Shown in pieces: positions 1-6,885 of a stretch of 20,807 bases of DNA (position 1 is its first letter; every line of letters starts with the position of its first letter). Origin of the DNA: a virus. The translations under genes were made by a program, and so were the position numbers. The stretch covers positions 1 through 20,807 of the IMG/VR virus record IMGVR_UViG_3300035070_000079; one strand, 5' to 3'. The notes below the pieces were generated by a model. The model worked only from the letters and a program-made list of their open reading frames with translations. It had not been told where the DNA came from and searched no databases.

Positions 1-2
1 AA

Positions 3-179
3 CGTGACAACATCCTAACGACAGTCGTTGACCCACTGGTGTCTAACCCACTGCGTTGGGCTGACCTTACAGCAGACAAACAGGCTGAGTGGTCACAGTA
101 CCGTACAGACCTCTTGGGTGTACCACAGCAAGCAGGGTTCCCGAACAACATCACTTGGCCACAGGAGCCTTCAGCATGA
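3..179 (+). CDS. Phage tail assembly chaperone-like protein, 3' end only
   Basis: This is the C-terminal 58 codons of a gene whose start lies before the window; the frame is open from base 3 to the TGA at 177-179. The visible tail reads RDNILTTVVDP, then a YRTDLL segment, and ends in GFPNNITWPQEP. The pattern RD-x(n)-YR-x-L-x(n)-GFP-x-NITWP is typical of the phage tail assembly chaperone family (Phage_tail_APC type), usually encoded beside tail fibre genes. The gene at 1156-1410 ends in a similar way (GFPTNITWPTKP), so the two are probably paralogues. Its stop overlaps the start of the fibre gene as ATGA, implying translational coupling. The role as fibre-folding or attachment helper is inferred from family and position. 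Confidence 0.7.
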   Translation, partial: RDNILTTVVDPLVSNPLRWADLTADKQAEWSQYRTDLLGVPQQAGFPNNITWPQEPSA

Positions 180-1156
180 GCAGATCAAAGAACAGGAAGA
201 TTGCCGACCTCATCTCAGGCGGTACGTTTGATGACGGAGTAGTCGCAGCCTCAGAGGTTACAGGACTGCACTCAGTAGCTTCGACAGGGAACTTTAACGA
301 ACTGTCTAACAAGCCAGCACCCTTTGACCCTGCTACTTTGGCAAGTGTTGCAGTCTCAGGTTCCTTTAATGATCTAGCAGATCAACCAGCACCATTCGAT
401 CCAAGCACACTAGCTACGGTTGCAACGACAGGTGCTTACTCAGCCTTGTCAGGCAAGCCTTCATTAGGCACTGCGTCCACTCAATCCTCAGGTACATTTG
501 CTACGGCTGCTCAAGGTACTTTAGCTGCTAGTGCTGTACAGCCTAACACAAACCCTACGTTCGGTACAGTCTCAGCTTCTTCCTTGACGGGTGTCGGTAG
601 TATTGATGCTACTACGGCGTCGGCTATTGGTGCTGCTGGTGTAGGCGGTGCAATGAAGTTGTTATCTGACAGCACTTTTGGTGCGGTAGCGGGGGTGTAT
701 CAATCCTTTATAGGTAACTACCCTAGATACTTGATACAGCTTACTAATGCTCAAGTGTGGGGGTCTGCATCATTTGGGCTGACATTGCAGCTTACAGATA
801 GCTCAGGAACCCTTTTAAATACTTCATACTTTGCTGGTAATGACGTAAGCCGTTATGAAAATCAGGCATCGATGTTCTTCCAAACGTCTCATGCGGGTAG
901 TCACTCGATGATTGTAAGTTCAGATATCGTAGTTACAAACCCACATAGCTCAAGCATCCCTACACATGTTTCAGCCTCTGTTCATCAGCAAAGTTACGAG
1001 TCTGGTTATTATTACGACGACCACACGGTTGCTGGGGGCCATAGGAAGATAACCGCAGCCCCTTATGCAGAGGTTAACAATAGTGTTTACATTTCAAACA
1101 GTGGTTCGGGTACTAACTGGGGGCATGGAAATATTAAGATTTGGGGGATGAGTTAA
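176..1156 (+). CDS. Tail fibre protein (receptor-binding candidate)
   Basis: A 326-residue protein. The ATG at 176 overlaps the upstream stop (ATGA) and gives the N-terminus MSRSKNRKIADLISGG, a beginning I recognise from short tail fibre genes of marine phages. An in-frame extension to 89 exists but overlaps the chaperone and has no supporting ribosome site. Residues about 33-102 hold three related units built on the pattern VA-x-[ST]G-x-[FY]-x-x-L-x-x-[KQ]P, the low-complexity repeat of fibre shafts. Residues about 100-160 are Ser/Ala/Thr/Gly-rich. The last 165 residues lack repeats, are rich in beta-type, aromatic and His residues, and end IKIWGMS; this is the likely receptor-binding head. 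Glycine codon GGG is frequent in the head (six) and seen once before it. The gene's stop is joined to the next gene as TAATG. Confidence 0.85.
   Translation: MSRSKNRKIADLISGGTFDDGVVAASEVTGLHSVASTGNFNELSNKPAPFDPATLASVAVSGSFNDLADQPAPFDPSTLATVATTGAYSALSGKPSLGTASTQSSGTFATAAQGTLAASAVQPNTNPTFGTVSASSLTGVGSIDATTASAIGAAGVGGAMKLLSDSTFGAVAGVYQSFIGNYPRYLIQLTNAQVWGSASFGLTLQLTDSSGTLLNTSYFAGNDVSRYENQASMFFQTSHAGSHSMIVSSDIVVTNPHSSSIPTHVSASVHQQSYESGYYYDDHTVAGGHRKITAAPYAEVNNSVYISNSGSGTNWGHGNIKIWGMS
272..481 (+). repeat. Three diverged fibre-shaft repeat units
   Basis: Within the fibre gene, units of about 23-24 codons (residues 33-55, 56-79 and 80-102) share the core VA-x-[ST]G-x-[FY]-x-x-L-x-x-[KQ]P. The first two also share PAPFDP followed by an [AS]TL end. 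The DNA of the units has diverged, so the repeat is mainly visible at protein level. This is a common shaft arrangement in tail fibres. Confidence 0.7.
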
Positions 1157-1410
1157 TGCCTTTTGTGTTTAAAGACGGAGCTACTGTGGAAATCTCACAG
1201 GAAGAGCTTGATGCCATTCAGTTTCAGAGTGTTGAGACTAAAGAACTTTTAGTTCGTGTGAAACGTGACAGCCTCATAGCATCTACAGACGTATGGGCCT
1301 TATCAGACCGCACGATGACAGCAGAGCAGACAGCCTATCGTCAGGCTCTACGTGACATCACAGACCAAGCTGGTTTCCCCACTAACATTACATGGCCGAC
1401 TAAACCTTAA
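1156..1410 (+). CDS. Phage tail assembly chaperone-like protein
   Basis: An 84-residue protein starting MPFVFKDGATVEISQEE at the ATG that overlaps the fibre stop (TAATG). A TTG five codons upstream was not chosen because the coupled ATG is the better start. Residues about 37-84 carry the chaperone signature: KRDSL, then WALSDR, TAYRQALRDI, and GFPTNITWP at the end. The family helps assemble or attach tail fibres, and genes of this type normally follow the fibre gene they serve, as here. The partial gene at 3-179 has the same ending. The stop is joined to the terminase start as TAATG, so fibre, chaperone and terminase are likely translated from one message. Function is inferred from motif and position. 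Confidence 0.75.
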   Translation: MPFVFKDGATVEISQEELDAIQFQSVETKELLVRVKRDSLIASTDVWALSDRTMTAEQTAYRQALRDITDQAGFPTNITWPTKP

Positions 1411-2954
1411 TGGCATCAGTAGAAGAAATCAAAGAAGCTGCTGAACGTAGCCTTGTCACCTTCATTAAGCTTGTAGCACCTCAACGTGTACTGGGTAACT
1501 GTCACGAAGATGTCTGTAAGTGGTGGACACGACAAGAGGCTAAGTCTCATCAGCTTCTTCTATTCCCTCGTGACCACGGCAAGTCAGCTATGGTTGCCTA
1601 CAGGGTTGCTTGGGAGTTAACTAAGAACCCTACTTTACGGGTACTGTACATCTCAGCTACGTCTAACCTAGCTCAGAAACAGTTATCGTTTATCAAGAAC
1701 ATCTTTGAGTCTGACATCCACCAGAAGTACTGGCCTCTACATTTAAACAAAGAGGAAAGTAAACGAGAGAAGTGGACCACCTCTGAGATTGCACTAGATC
1801 ACCCAGCCCGTAAGAAAGAATCAGTACGTGACCCCTCTATCTTTACTGGTGGCCTTACTACTTCCTTAACTGGGATGCACTGTGACATTGCAGTACTGGA
1901 TGATGTTGTTGTGTTTGAGAATGCTTACACTAACGAGGGACGTAACAAGGTTAAGTCTCAGTACTCCCTGTTGTCCTCTATCGAAGGCAGTGAGGCACAG
2001 GAGTGGGTAGTTGGTACACGTTACCACCCTAAAGACCTTTACAGTGATCTGATGGGTATGGAAGAAGACCTGTACTCAAGCAAGGGTGAGCTAGAGGGCA
2101 AGGCTGACATCTACGAAGTAATGGAGAGGTCAGTAGAAGATAACGGAGATGGCACTGGAGATTTTTTATGGCCTCGTCAAACCCGTAGAGATGGTAAGTT
2201 CTTTGGCTTCGATATTAAAATCCTAGCTAAGAAACGTGGACAGTACTTAGACAGAGTACAGTTCCGAGCACAGTATTACAATGACCCTACTGACCCTGAC
2301 AGTCAACCGATAGCCTACGAGAAGTTTCAGTACTATGACCGTAAGCACATGACCCGTGATGGTGGCCAGTGGCTGTACAAAGGAAGTAAATTAAATGTTA
2401 GTGCAGCTGTGGACTTTGCTTACAGTGTCAGTAAACGTGCAGACTATACAGCAATTATCGTCATTGGAGTGGACTCTGAAAATAACGTCTACGTTCTAGA
2501 CATTGACCGTTTTAAGACAGATAAGATTTCTGAGTACTTCAAGCATATCTTAGACCTACTTAACCGTTGGGACTTTAGGAAGCTACGAGCAGAATGTACA
2601 GCAGCCCAGTCAGCTATCGTATCTGAACTTAAAGATAACTATATCAAACCTAATGGCCTAGCTTTAAAGATTGATGAGCATAGACCTAACAGACACCAAG
2701 GGTCTAAGGAAGAACGTATAGCTGCTATCCTTGAACCTCGTTACGACAACCTACAGATGTATCACTACCGTGGTGGTAACTGTCAGGTACTAGAAGAGGA
2801 GCTAGTCTCCTACAACCCTGCACACGATGACTGTAAAGATTGCCTTGCAGCTGCTGTAGAAGTAGCCATCAAGCCAAGCAGTACGATACGAAGAACACGT
2901 AGTCAAGATAATAATGTAGTATTCCATCCAAGATTCGGTGGTGTTGCATTTTAA
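1410..2954 (+). CDS. terL: Terminase large subunit (packaging ATPase and nuclease)
   Basis: A 514-residue protein of normal length for the family. It drives DNA into the procapsid through the portal and cuts the concatemer. The N-terminal ATPase has a Walker A-like loop FPRDHGKS (residues 52-59), a Walker B strand DIAVLDD (159-165) and a VVGTRYHPKDLY motif (200-211) where the coupling motif is expected. The C-terminal RNase H-like nuclease shows acidic residues in the expected order: D335 in AVDFAYS, E395 in AECT, and D477 in the HDDCKDCLAAA stretch near the end. The start at 1410 overlaps the chaperone stop (TAATG). No small terminase gene lies next to it, so that partner must be elsewhere. 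Unlike T7, where this gene is far from the portal, here the portal gene follows directly. Confidence 0.96.
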   Translation: MASVEEIKEAAERSLVTFIKLVAPQRVLGNCHEDVCKWWTRQEAKSHQLLLFPRDHGKSAMVAYRVAWELTKNPTLRVLYISATSNLAQKQLSFIKNIFESDIHQKYWPLHLNKEESKREKWTTSEIALDHPARKKESVRDPSIFTGGLTTSLTGMHCDIAVLDDVVVFENAYTNEGRNKVKSQYSLLSSIEGSEAQEWVVGTRYHPKDLYSDLMGMEEDLYSSKGELEGKADIYEVMERSVEDNGDGTGDFLWPRQTRRDGKFFGFDIKILAKKRGQYLDRVQFRAQYYNDPTDPDSQPIAYEKFQYYDRKHMTRDGGQWLYKGSKLNVSAAVDFAYSVSKRADYTAIIVIGVDSENNVYVLDIDRFKTDKISEYFKHILDLLNRWDFRKLRAECTAAQSAIVSELKDNYIKPNGLALKIDEHRPNRHQGSKEERIAAILEPRYDNLQMYHYRGGNCQVLEEELVSYNPAHDDCKDCLAAAVEVAIKPSSTIRRTRSQDNNVVFHPRFGGVAF

Positions 2955-2957
2955 CAC

Positions 2958-2986
2958 TTGACAAGAAAAATATATTGTGATATTAT
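2958..2986 (+). promoter_or_regulatory. Sigma-70 promoter P1 upstream of portal
   Basis: A TTGACA -35 box (2958-2963, full consensus) is followed by exactly 17 bases and a TATTAT -10 box (2981-2986, five of six consensus bases). TG at 2978-2979 makes an extended -10. It sits in the 63-base gap between terminase and portal, one of only two real gaps in the window. A TTAACAC heptamer occurs on both sides (2951-2957 and 2986-2992). Start of transcription would be near 2992-2995, leaving a short leader before the portal ribosome site. The block CTTGACAAGA is shared with P2. Confidence 0.8.
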
Positions 2987-3017
2987 TAACACATGGGCTA
3001 GAGGACTAGGAGTCAAA

Positions 3018-4811
3018 ATGGCTGGTACTACAATCGACATTGAGGACACTATTGATCCCCACGCCTTAGCTGTGGACATCTCTAGTCGTTGGGGCACTTG
3101 GAATACTGCAAGAGCTTCCAAACTGGAAGAGTGGAAAGAGTTGCGTAACTATGTTTATGCGACTGATACTAAGACGACTTCTAATAGCAAGTTACCTTGG
3201 TCTAACTCTACCACTACCCCTAAGCTTACTCAGATTTCTGATAACCTACATGCTAACTACTTTGCTGCATTGTTCCCACAGAAACGATGGTTTAAGTTTG
3301 AAGCTACGGATGCAGCATCTGATGTTAAGATGAAACGGGACATCATTCAGTCCTACATGGAATCTAAGATTAACGCATCTGACTTTGTTAACACAACAAG
3401 TAAACTAATTAATGACTACATCCAGTACGGTAACTGCTTTGCTACTGTAGAGTTTCAACGCAAGGTTACTAACTTTGAAGACGGAGACCGTGTAGTGAAC
3501 TACGTTGGGCCTAAGCTTGTCCGTATCTCCCCTTACGACATCTGCTTTAATCCAGTAGCTGCTGAGTTCTCTGATACACCTAAGATTATCCGTTCTGTTC
3601 TTTCCCTTGGTGAAGTGCAACGCATGGTTGAGAATGCTCCTGACAAGGAGTACATGGCTAGTGTGTTTGATAAGATGCTAGGTAACCGTGGTGCAGCTAA
3701 AGGAAACGAAATAGACTTGAGTAAATCACAAGGTTTTATTGCTGATGGTTTCTCCTCTTTGTCAGACTACTACGAATCCGATTACGTAGAGATTCTTACG
3801 TTCTATGGTGACATATACGATACCAAAGAAGGTAAGTACTTAAACAACCGAGTTATTACAGTCGTTGATCGTGCATACGTTCTAGCTAACGAAGAAAACC
3901 CTAGCTTCCTTGGACGTGACCCAATCTTCCACGTTGGTTGGAGAGACCGTCCAGACAACCTATATTCTATGGGTCCACTAGACAACCTTGTAGGTATGCA
4001 GTACCGTATTGACCACCTAGAGAACCTTAAGGCTGATGTGTTTGATCAGATCGCCTACCCTGTACTAAAGATACGTGGTGACGTAGAGGACTTTGATTTC
4101 GAACCTAATGCTCGTATCTACTTAGGTGATGAAGGCGATGTAGGTTACCTTGCTCCTGACTCGACTGCTCTTAATGCTGACTTCCAAATCAGAGAGCTAG
4201 AAGCTAAGATGGAGATGATGGCTGGTGCTCCTCGTGAAGCTATGGGTATTCGTAGTGCTGGTGAGAAGACAGCCTTTGAGGTTGGTCAGCTTATGACAGC
4301 TGCTGGCCGTATCTTCCAACACAAGACGGCTCACTTTGAACGTGTGTTCCTTGAGCCAATCTTAAACGCAATGCTAGAAGTATCTCGACGTAACATGGAC
4401 TATGAGGATACAGCTAAAATCCTTAACGATGATACAGGTCTATACTTCTTTACACAGATTACCCGTGACGATATTAAGTCTAATGGTAAGATCGTTCCTA
4501 TGGGTGCTCGTCACTTTGCTGAACGTGCACAACGTGTACAGAACCTTACGACTATGTACCAGATTAAAGCATCTGATCCAACAGTGGCTTCTCACTTGTC
4601 AGGTAAAGAGTTTGCTCGTTTGTTAGCTGATGAACTTGGTGAGCCAGCACTCTTCGGTGAGAACATTGCAGTGTCTGAACAGTTAGAGACACAGAAGGTT
4701 GTCACAGAGGCTCAGGTAGAGTTTGAAGCACAGCAAGAGGAACAGGCAGAGGCAGGTATGCAAGAGCTACAAGCACCCTCCCAGCCCCCCTCTGAGGAAG
4801 CCCCACAGTGA
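3018..4811 (+). CDS. Portal protein (head-tail connector)
   Basis: A 597-residue protein that would form the dodecameric ring at one capsid vertex. The start is ATG 3018, preceded by AGGAG at 3008-3012 with 5 bases spacing; an in-frame TTG at 2958 is the promoter -35 box and is rejected. Recognisable portal features are SRWGTW (residues 23-28), PWSNSTTTPKL (60-70), NLHANYFAALFP (76-87), YIQYGNCFATVEF (134-146) and PYDICFNP (172-179). A long region near 402-450 contains AGAPREAMGIR, GEKTAFEVGQLM and RIFQ, which recur in podovirus portals. The C-terminal 50 residues are rich in Gln, Glu and Ala with prolines, a flexible tail. The stop is coupled to the next gene by GTGA. The adjacent terminase, scaffold and capsid genes agree with this role. 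Confidence 0.92.
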   Translation: MAGTTIDIEDTIDPHALAVDISSRWGTWNTARASKLEEWKELRNYVYATDTKTTSNSKLPWSNSTTTPKLTQISDNLHANYFAALFPQKRWFKFEATDAASDVKMKRDIIQSYMESKINASDFVNTTSKLINDYIQYGNCFATVEFQRKVTNFEDGDRVVNYVGPKLVRISPYDICFNPVAAEFSDTPKIIRSVLSLGEVQRMVENAPDKEYMASVFDKMLGNRGAAKGNEIDLSKSQGFIADGFSSLSDYYESDYVEILTFYGDIYDTKEGKYLNNRVITVVDRAYVLANEENPSFLGRDPIFHVGWRDRPDNLYSMGPLDNLVGMQYRIDHLENLKADVFDQIAYPVLKIRGDVEDFDFEPNARIYLGDEGDVGYLAPDSTALNADFQIRELEAKMEMMAGAPREAMGIRSAGEKTAFEVGQLMTAAGRIFQHKTAHFERVFLEPILNAMLEVSRRNMDYEDTAKILNDDTGLYFFTQITRDDIKSNGKIVPMGARHFAERAQRVQNLTTMYQIKASDPTVASHLSGKEFARLLADELGEPALFGENIAVSEQLETQKVVTEAQVEFEAQQEEQAEAGMQELQAPSQPPSEEAPQ

Positions 4812-5050
4812 AGGCAGCATGGTTCAAAGACTGTAAGACTAAGAAAGAAAAAGATGCAGTAGCTCAAGTGCTACAGTCCAACATAGAAGGACTAGATCGT
4901 CTTAAAGAAATCCTAGAGCCTATGCTTAAGGACACTACCCCTGCTACTGATTATGACTCCCCTTCGTGGGCTTATAAACAAGCAGATCGTAACGGGTTCA
5001 ATCGAGCAGTGACCACTGTGTTGGACTTAATTAACTTAAACAAGGAATAA
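4808..5050 (+). CDS. Small unknown protein between portal and scaffold
   Basis: An 80-residue, charged, mostly helical protein, starting at a GTG that overlaps the portal stop (GTGA). GAGGAAG at 4794-4800, seven bases before the GTG, supports this start. The segment YDSPSWAYKQADRNGFNRA (residues 49-67) looks like a conserved signature that I associate with small genes next to portals in podoviruses, but no function is known to me. Two bases separate its stop from the scaffold ATG. It sits where T7-like phages carry small head-completion or assembly genes, so a head-assembly role is possible, without direct evidence. Confidence 0.7.
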   Translation: MKAAWFKDCKTKKEKDAVAQVLQSNIEGLDRLKEILEPMLKDTTPATDYDSPSWAYKQADRNGFNRAVTTVLDLINLNKE

Positions 5051-5052
5051 CA

Positions 5053-5817
5053 ATGAGTGTATTTTCTGAAGAACAGGTGACCCCTGTAACGCAGACTGAA
5101 CAAGGAAACTCTTTTGCGGAGCCGACCAGCCCCTCAATTCTAGGAGACCTTGTGGGAGAGGGACGAAAGTTCAACGATGTAGAAGCACTAGCACGAGGGA
5201 AAGTCGAAGCAGATCGTTTCATCGAACAAATGAAACAAGAGAATGCTTCACTAAAGGCTGACCTAGATAAGCAAGCCTACAAGATTGGAGTTTCTGACAA
5301 GATGGAAGAAATGGCCTCGGCATCCACAGTCGAACTTCCTGATCCCAACCAAAATAGTGGCACGTTGAACCAAGCTAATACCCAGCAAGTTTCGAGTGAA
5401 GCAGACATTGAGAGCCTAGTTGAACAGACCCTGAGGAAGCGAGAGCAAGAAGGCGTTGCTAAAAACAACATTGCTCTTGTCGAGTCGGAACTTGATAAAG
5501 CCTACGGAACGGAAGCAGCCTCTGCGGTACAGCAGAAAGCTTCTGAGCTAGGGCTACCAATGGCAGAGCTACAGAGCATGGCTGCTAAATCCCCTGCTGC
5601 TTTTATGCAGCTTATGGGTAAGGCAGCACCATCTTACTCTCCATTAATTCAAGGGAGCATTCGTACTGAAGGTTCTACAATGCAAGCTAACTCGGAGAAG
5701 GACTTTGGTTTCTATCAAAAGCTTCGTCGAGAAAACTCTAAACTATACTACAAACCCTCGACCCAACGTGCAATGATGGCAGATGCCGAACGCCTTGGGT
5801 CTTCATTCTATAAGTAA
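5053..5817 (+). CDS. Capsid assembly scaffolding protein
   Basis: A 254-residue protein located between portal and major capsid protein, the usual scaffold position (T7 gene 9). The sequence is acidic and low-complexity at the N-terminus. A coiled-coil-like charged helix follows (about residues 50-80, including RFIEQMKQENASLKADL), then Gln/Asn/Ser-rich linkers and a second helical region (about 120-190). It ends in a basic segment with FYQKLRRENSKLYYKPSTQ. Basic C-terminal helices of scaffolds contact the capsid protein in other phages. AAGGA at 5042-5046 lies six bases before the ATG. The assignment rests on position, helical composition and the C-terminal pattern; no catalytic site is expected. 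No capsid protease gene is seen nearby. Confidence 0.85.
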   Translation: MSVFSEEQVTPVTQTEQGNSFAEPTSPSILGDLVGEGRKFNDVEALARGKVEADRFIEQMKQENASLKADLDKQAYKIGVSDKMEEMASASTVELPDPNQNSGTLNQANTQQVSSEADIESLVEQTLRKREQEGVAKNNIALVESELDKAYGTEAASAVQQKASELGLPMAELQSMAAKSPAAFMQLMGKAAPSYSPLIQGSIRTEGSTMQANSEKDFGFYQKLRRENSKLYYKPSTQRAMMADAERLGSSFYK

Positions 5818-5828
5818 GGAATAATACA

Positions 5829-6770
5829 ATGGCTGGTAACACAGTAGCTACACTAGCACTAGCAAAACGGGCAGAAGTCTGGGGTGCAGAGCTAAAAGAA
5901 ATCTTGCGTGACGAACTGCAAGGCATGAAATATGTAAACTGGTTGGACTCTTTTCCAGACGGCGACACATTCAAAATCCCATCACTTGGTGATGCGACAC
6001 TTAACGACTACTCAGAAGATGCAGCTGTAACATACGATCCAATCGACGATGCACAGTTCACCTTCTCAATCACTGAGTACCTACAGTCTGGTAACTACAT
6101 TACCAACAAAGCAATGCAAGATGTGTACTACGCAAATGAGATCATGTCTCAGTTCGTACCACTTCAAGAACGTGCTTTGATGGAACGTGTTGAAACAGAC
6201 ATCATGGCTCTTGGTGGCCAGCAGACACTTGACGATGCTAACGTAATCAATGGCACTGCACACCGTATGCTCGGTTCTGGTGCTGGTGGTAAGATTGGCG
6301 TTGAAGACTTTGCTAAGGCAAACCTTGCCCTTAAAACTGGTAAAGTTCCACAACGTAACCTAGTTGCAATCGTTGACCCATCTGTTGAGTTTGAACTGAA
6401 CACTTTGTCAAACCTAACTAACGTATCCAACAACCCACGTTGGGAAGGCGTTGTACGTGATGGTATCGCAACTGGCATGTCGTTCATTGCTAACATCTAC
6501 GGTTTCGATGTTTACACTTCAAACTACTTGAAGACAGAAGCTGCTGAAACAATCGGTGGAACAACTGTCAACAATGCTAAGACTAACATGTTCTTCTCTG
6601 CTGACCAAACTGTGTTGCCATTCGTTGGTGCATGGCGTCAGATGCCAACTGTGGACACAGAGTATAACAAAGACTACCAACGTACAGAGTTCGTTACTAC
6701 TGCACGTTACGGTCTGAAGTTGTACCGTCCAGAGAACTTGGTAACAGTTTTGACTGCACCTCTTGCGTAA
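5829..6770 (+). CDS. Major capsid protein (HK97 fold expected)
   Basis: A 313-residue protein, similar in length to T7 gene 10A (about 345). It begins MAGNTVATLALAKRAEVWGA and has the elements expected of podovirus capsid proteins: an N-terminal helix, an ITEYLQSGNYITNKAMQD stretch (E-loop/spine region), VAIVDPS in the middle, and a C-terminal end YGLKLYRPENLVTVLT typical of the last strand of the HK97-like core. AAGGA at 5816-5820 gives a strong ribosome site seven bases before the ATG, almost identical to the one before the scaffold. Proline codon use is distinctive: ten of eleven prolines are CCA, whereas terminase uses mainly CCT (12 of 17). This is the kind of bias expected for the most highly expressed virion gene. 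A candidate terminator follows. Confidence 0.93.
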   Translation: MAGNTVATLALAKRAEVWGAELKEILRDELQGMKYVNWLDSFPDGDTFKIPSLGDATLNDYSEDAAVTYDPIDDAQFTFSITEYLQSGNYITNKAMQDVYYANEIMSQFVPLQERALMERVETDIMALGGQQTLDDANVINGTAHRMLGSGAGGKIGVEDFAKANLALKTGKVPQRNLVAIVDPSVEFELNTLSNLTNVSNNPRWEGVVRDGIATGMSFIANIYGFDVYTSNYLKTEAAETIGGTTVNNAKTNMFFSADQTVLPFVGAWRQMPTVDTEYNKDYQRTEFVTTARYGLKLYRPENLVTVLTAPLA

Positions 6771-6779
6771 CTAAAATAC

Positions 6780-6807
6780 AAGGGGAGGGGAGAAATCTCC
6801 TCCCTTT
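6780..6807 (+). terminator. Candidate intrinsic terminator after capsid gene
   Basis: Ten bases after the capsid stop, a purine-rich arm (6780-6792) can pair with a pyrimidine arm (6797-6806). Pairing is about ten base pairs with a small bulge of extra G bases and an AAAT loop. A short T run (6805-6807) and a T/C-rich stretch to about 6821 follow. The poly-U part is weak, so termination may be partial. Its place, between the capsid gene and promoter P2, supports the call. Confidence 0.6.
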
Positions 6808-6819
6808 ACTACTTTACTC

Positions 6820-6848
6820 TTGACAAGATATTTACATGTGTGTATAAT
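6820..6848 (+). promoter_or_regulatory. Consensus sigma-70 promoter P2
   Basis: A TTGACA -35 box (6820-6825) and TATAAT -10 box (6843-6848), both full consensus, are separated by 17 bases. It lies after the candidate terminator and 37 bases before the ATG at 6886. Transcription should start near 6854-6857, leaving a leader with AAGGA at 6872-6876. The block CTTGACAAGA (6819-6828) is identical in P1. It would drive the tail and internal-protein genes with the host polymerase. Confidence 0.88.
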
Positions 6849-6885
6849 AGTCTTAACAAGTCTCCCCCGATAAGGACCAATAACA

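Noticed and set aside
89-175. Fibre start upstream at 89
   Set aside because: It overlaps the chaperone end, and the ATG at 176 is coupled by ATGA and gives the familiar MSRSKNRKIADL start.
2958-3017. Portal start at TTG 2958, giving 20 extra residues
   Set aside because: The TTG is the -35 box of promoter P1, transcripts from P1 would begin after it, and ATG 3018 has an AGGAG site at the right distance.
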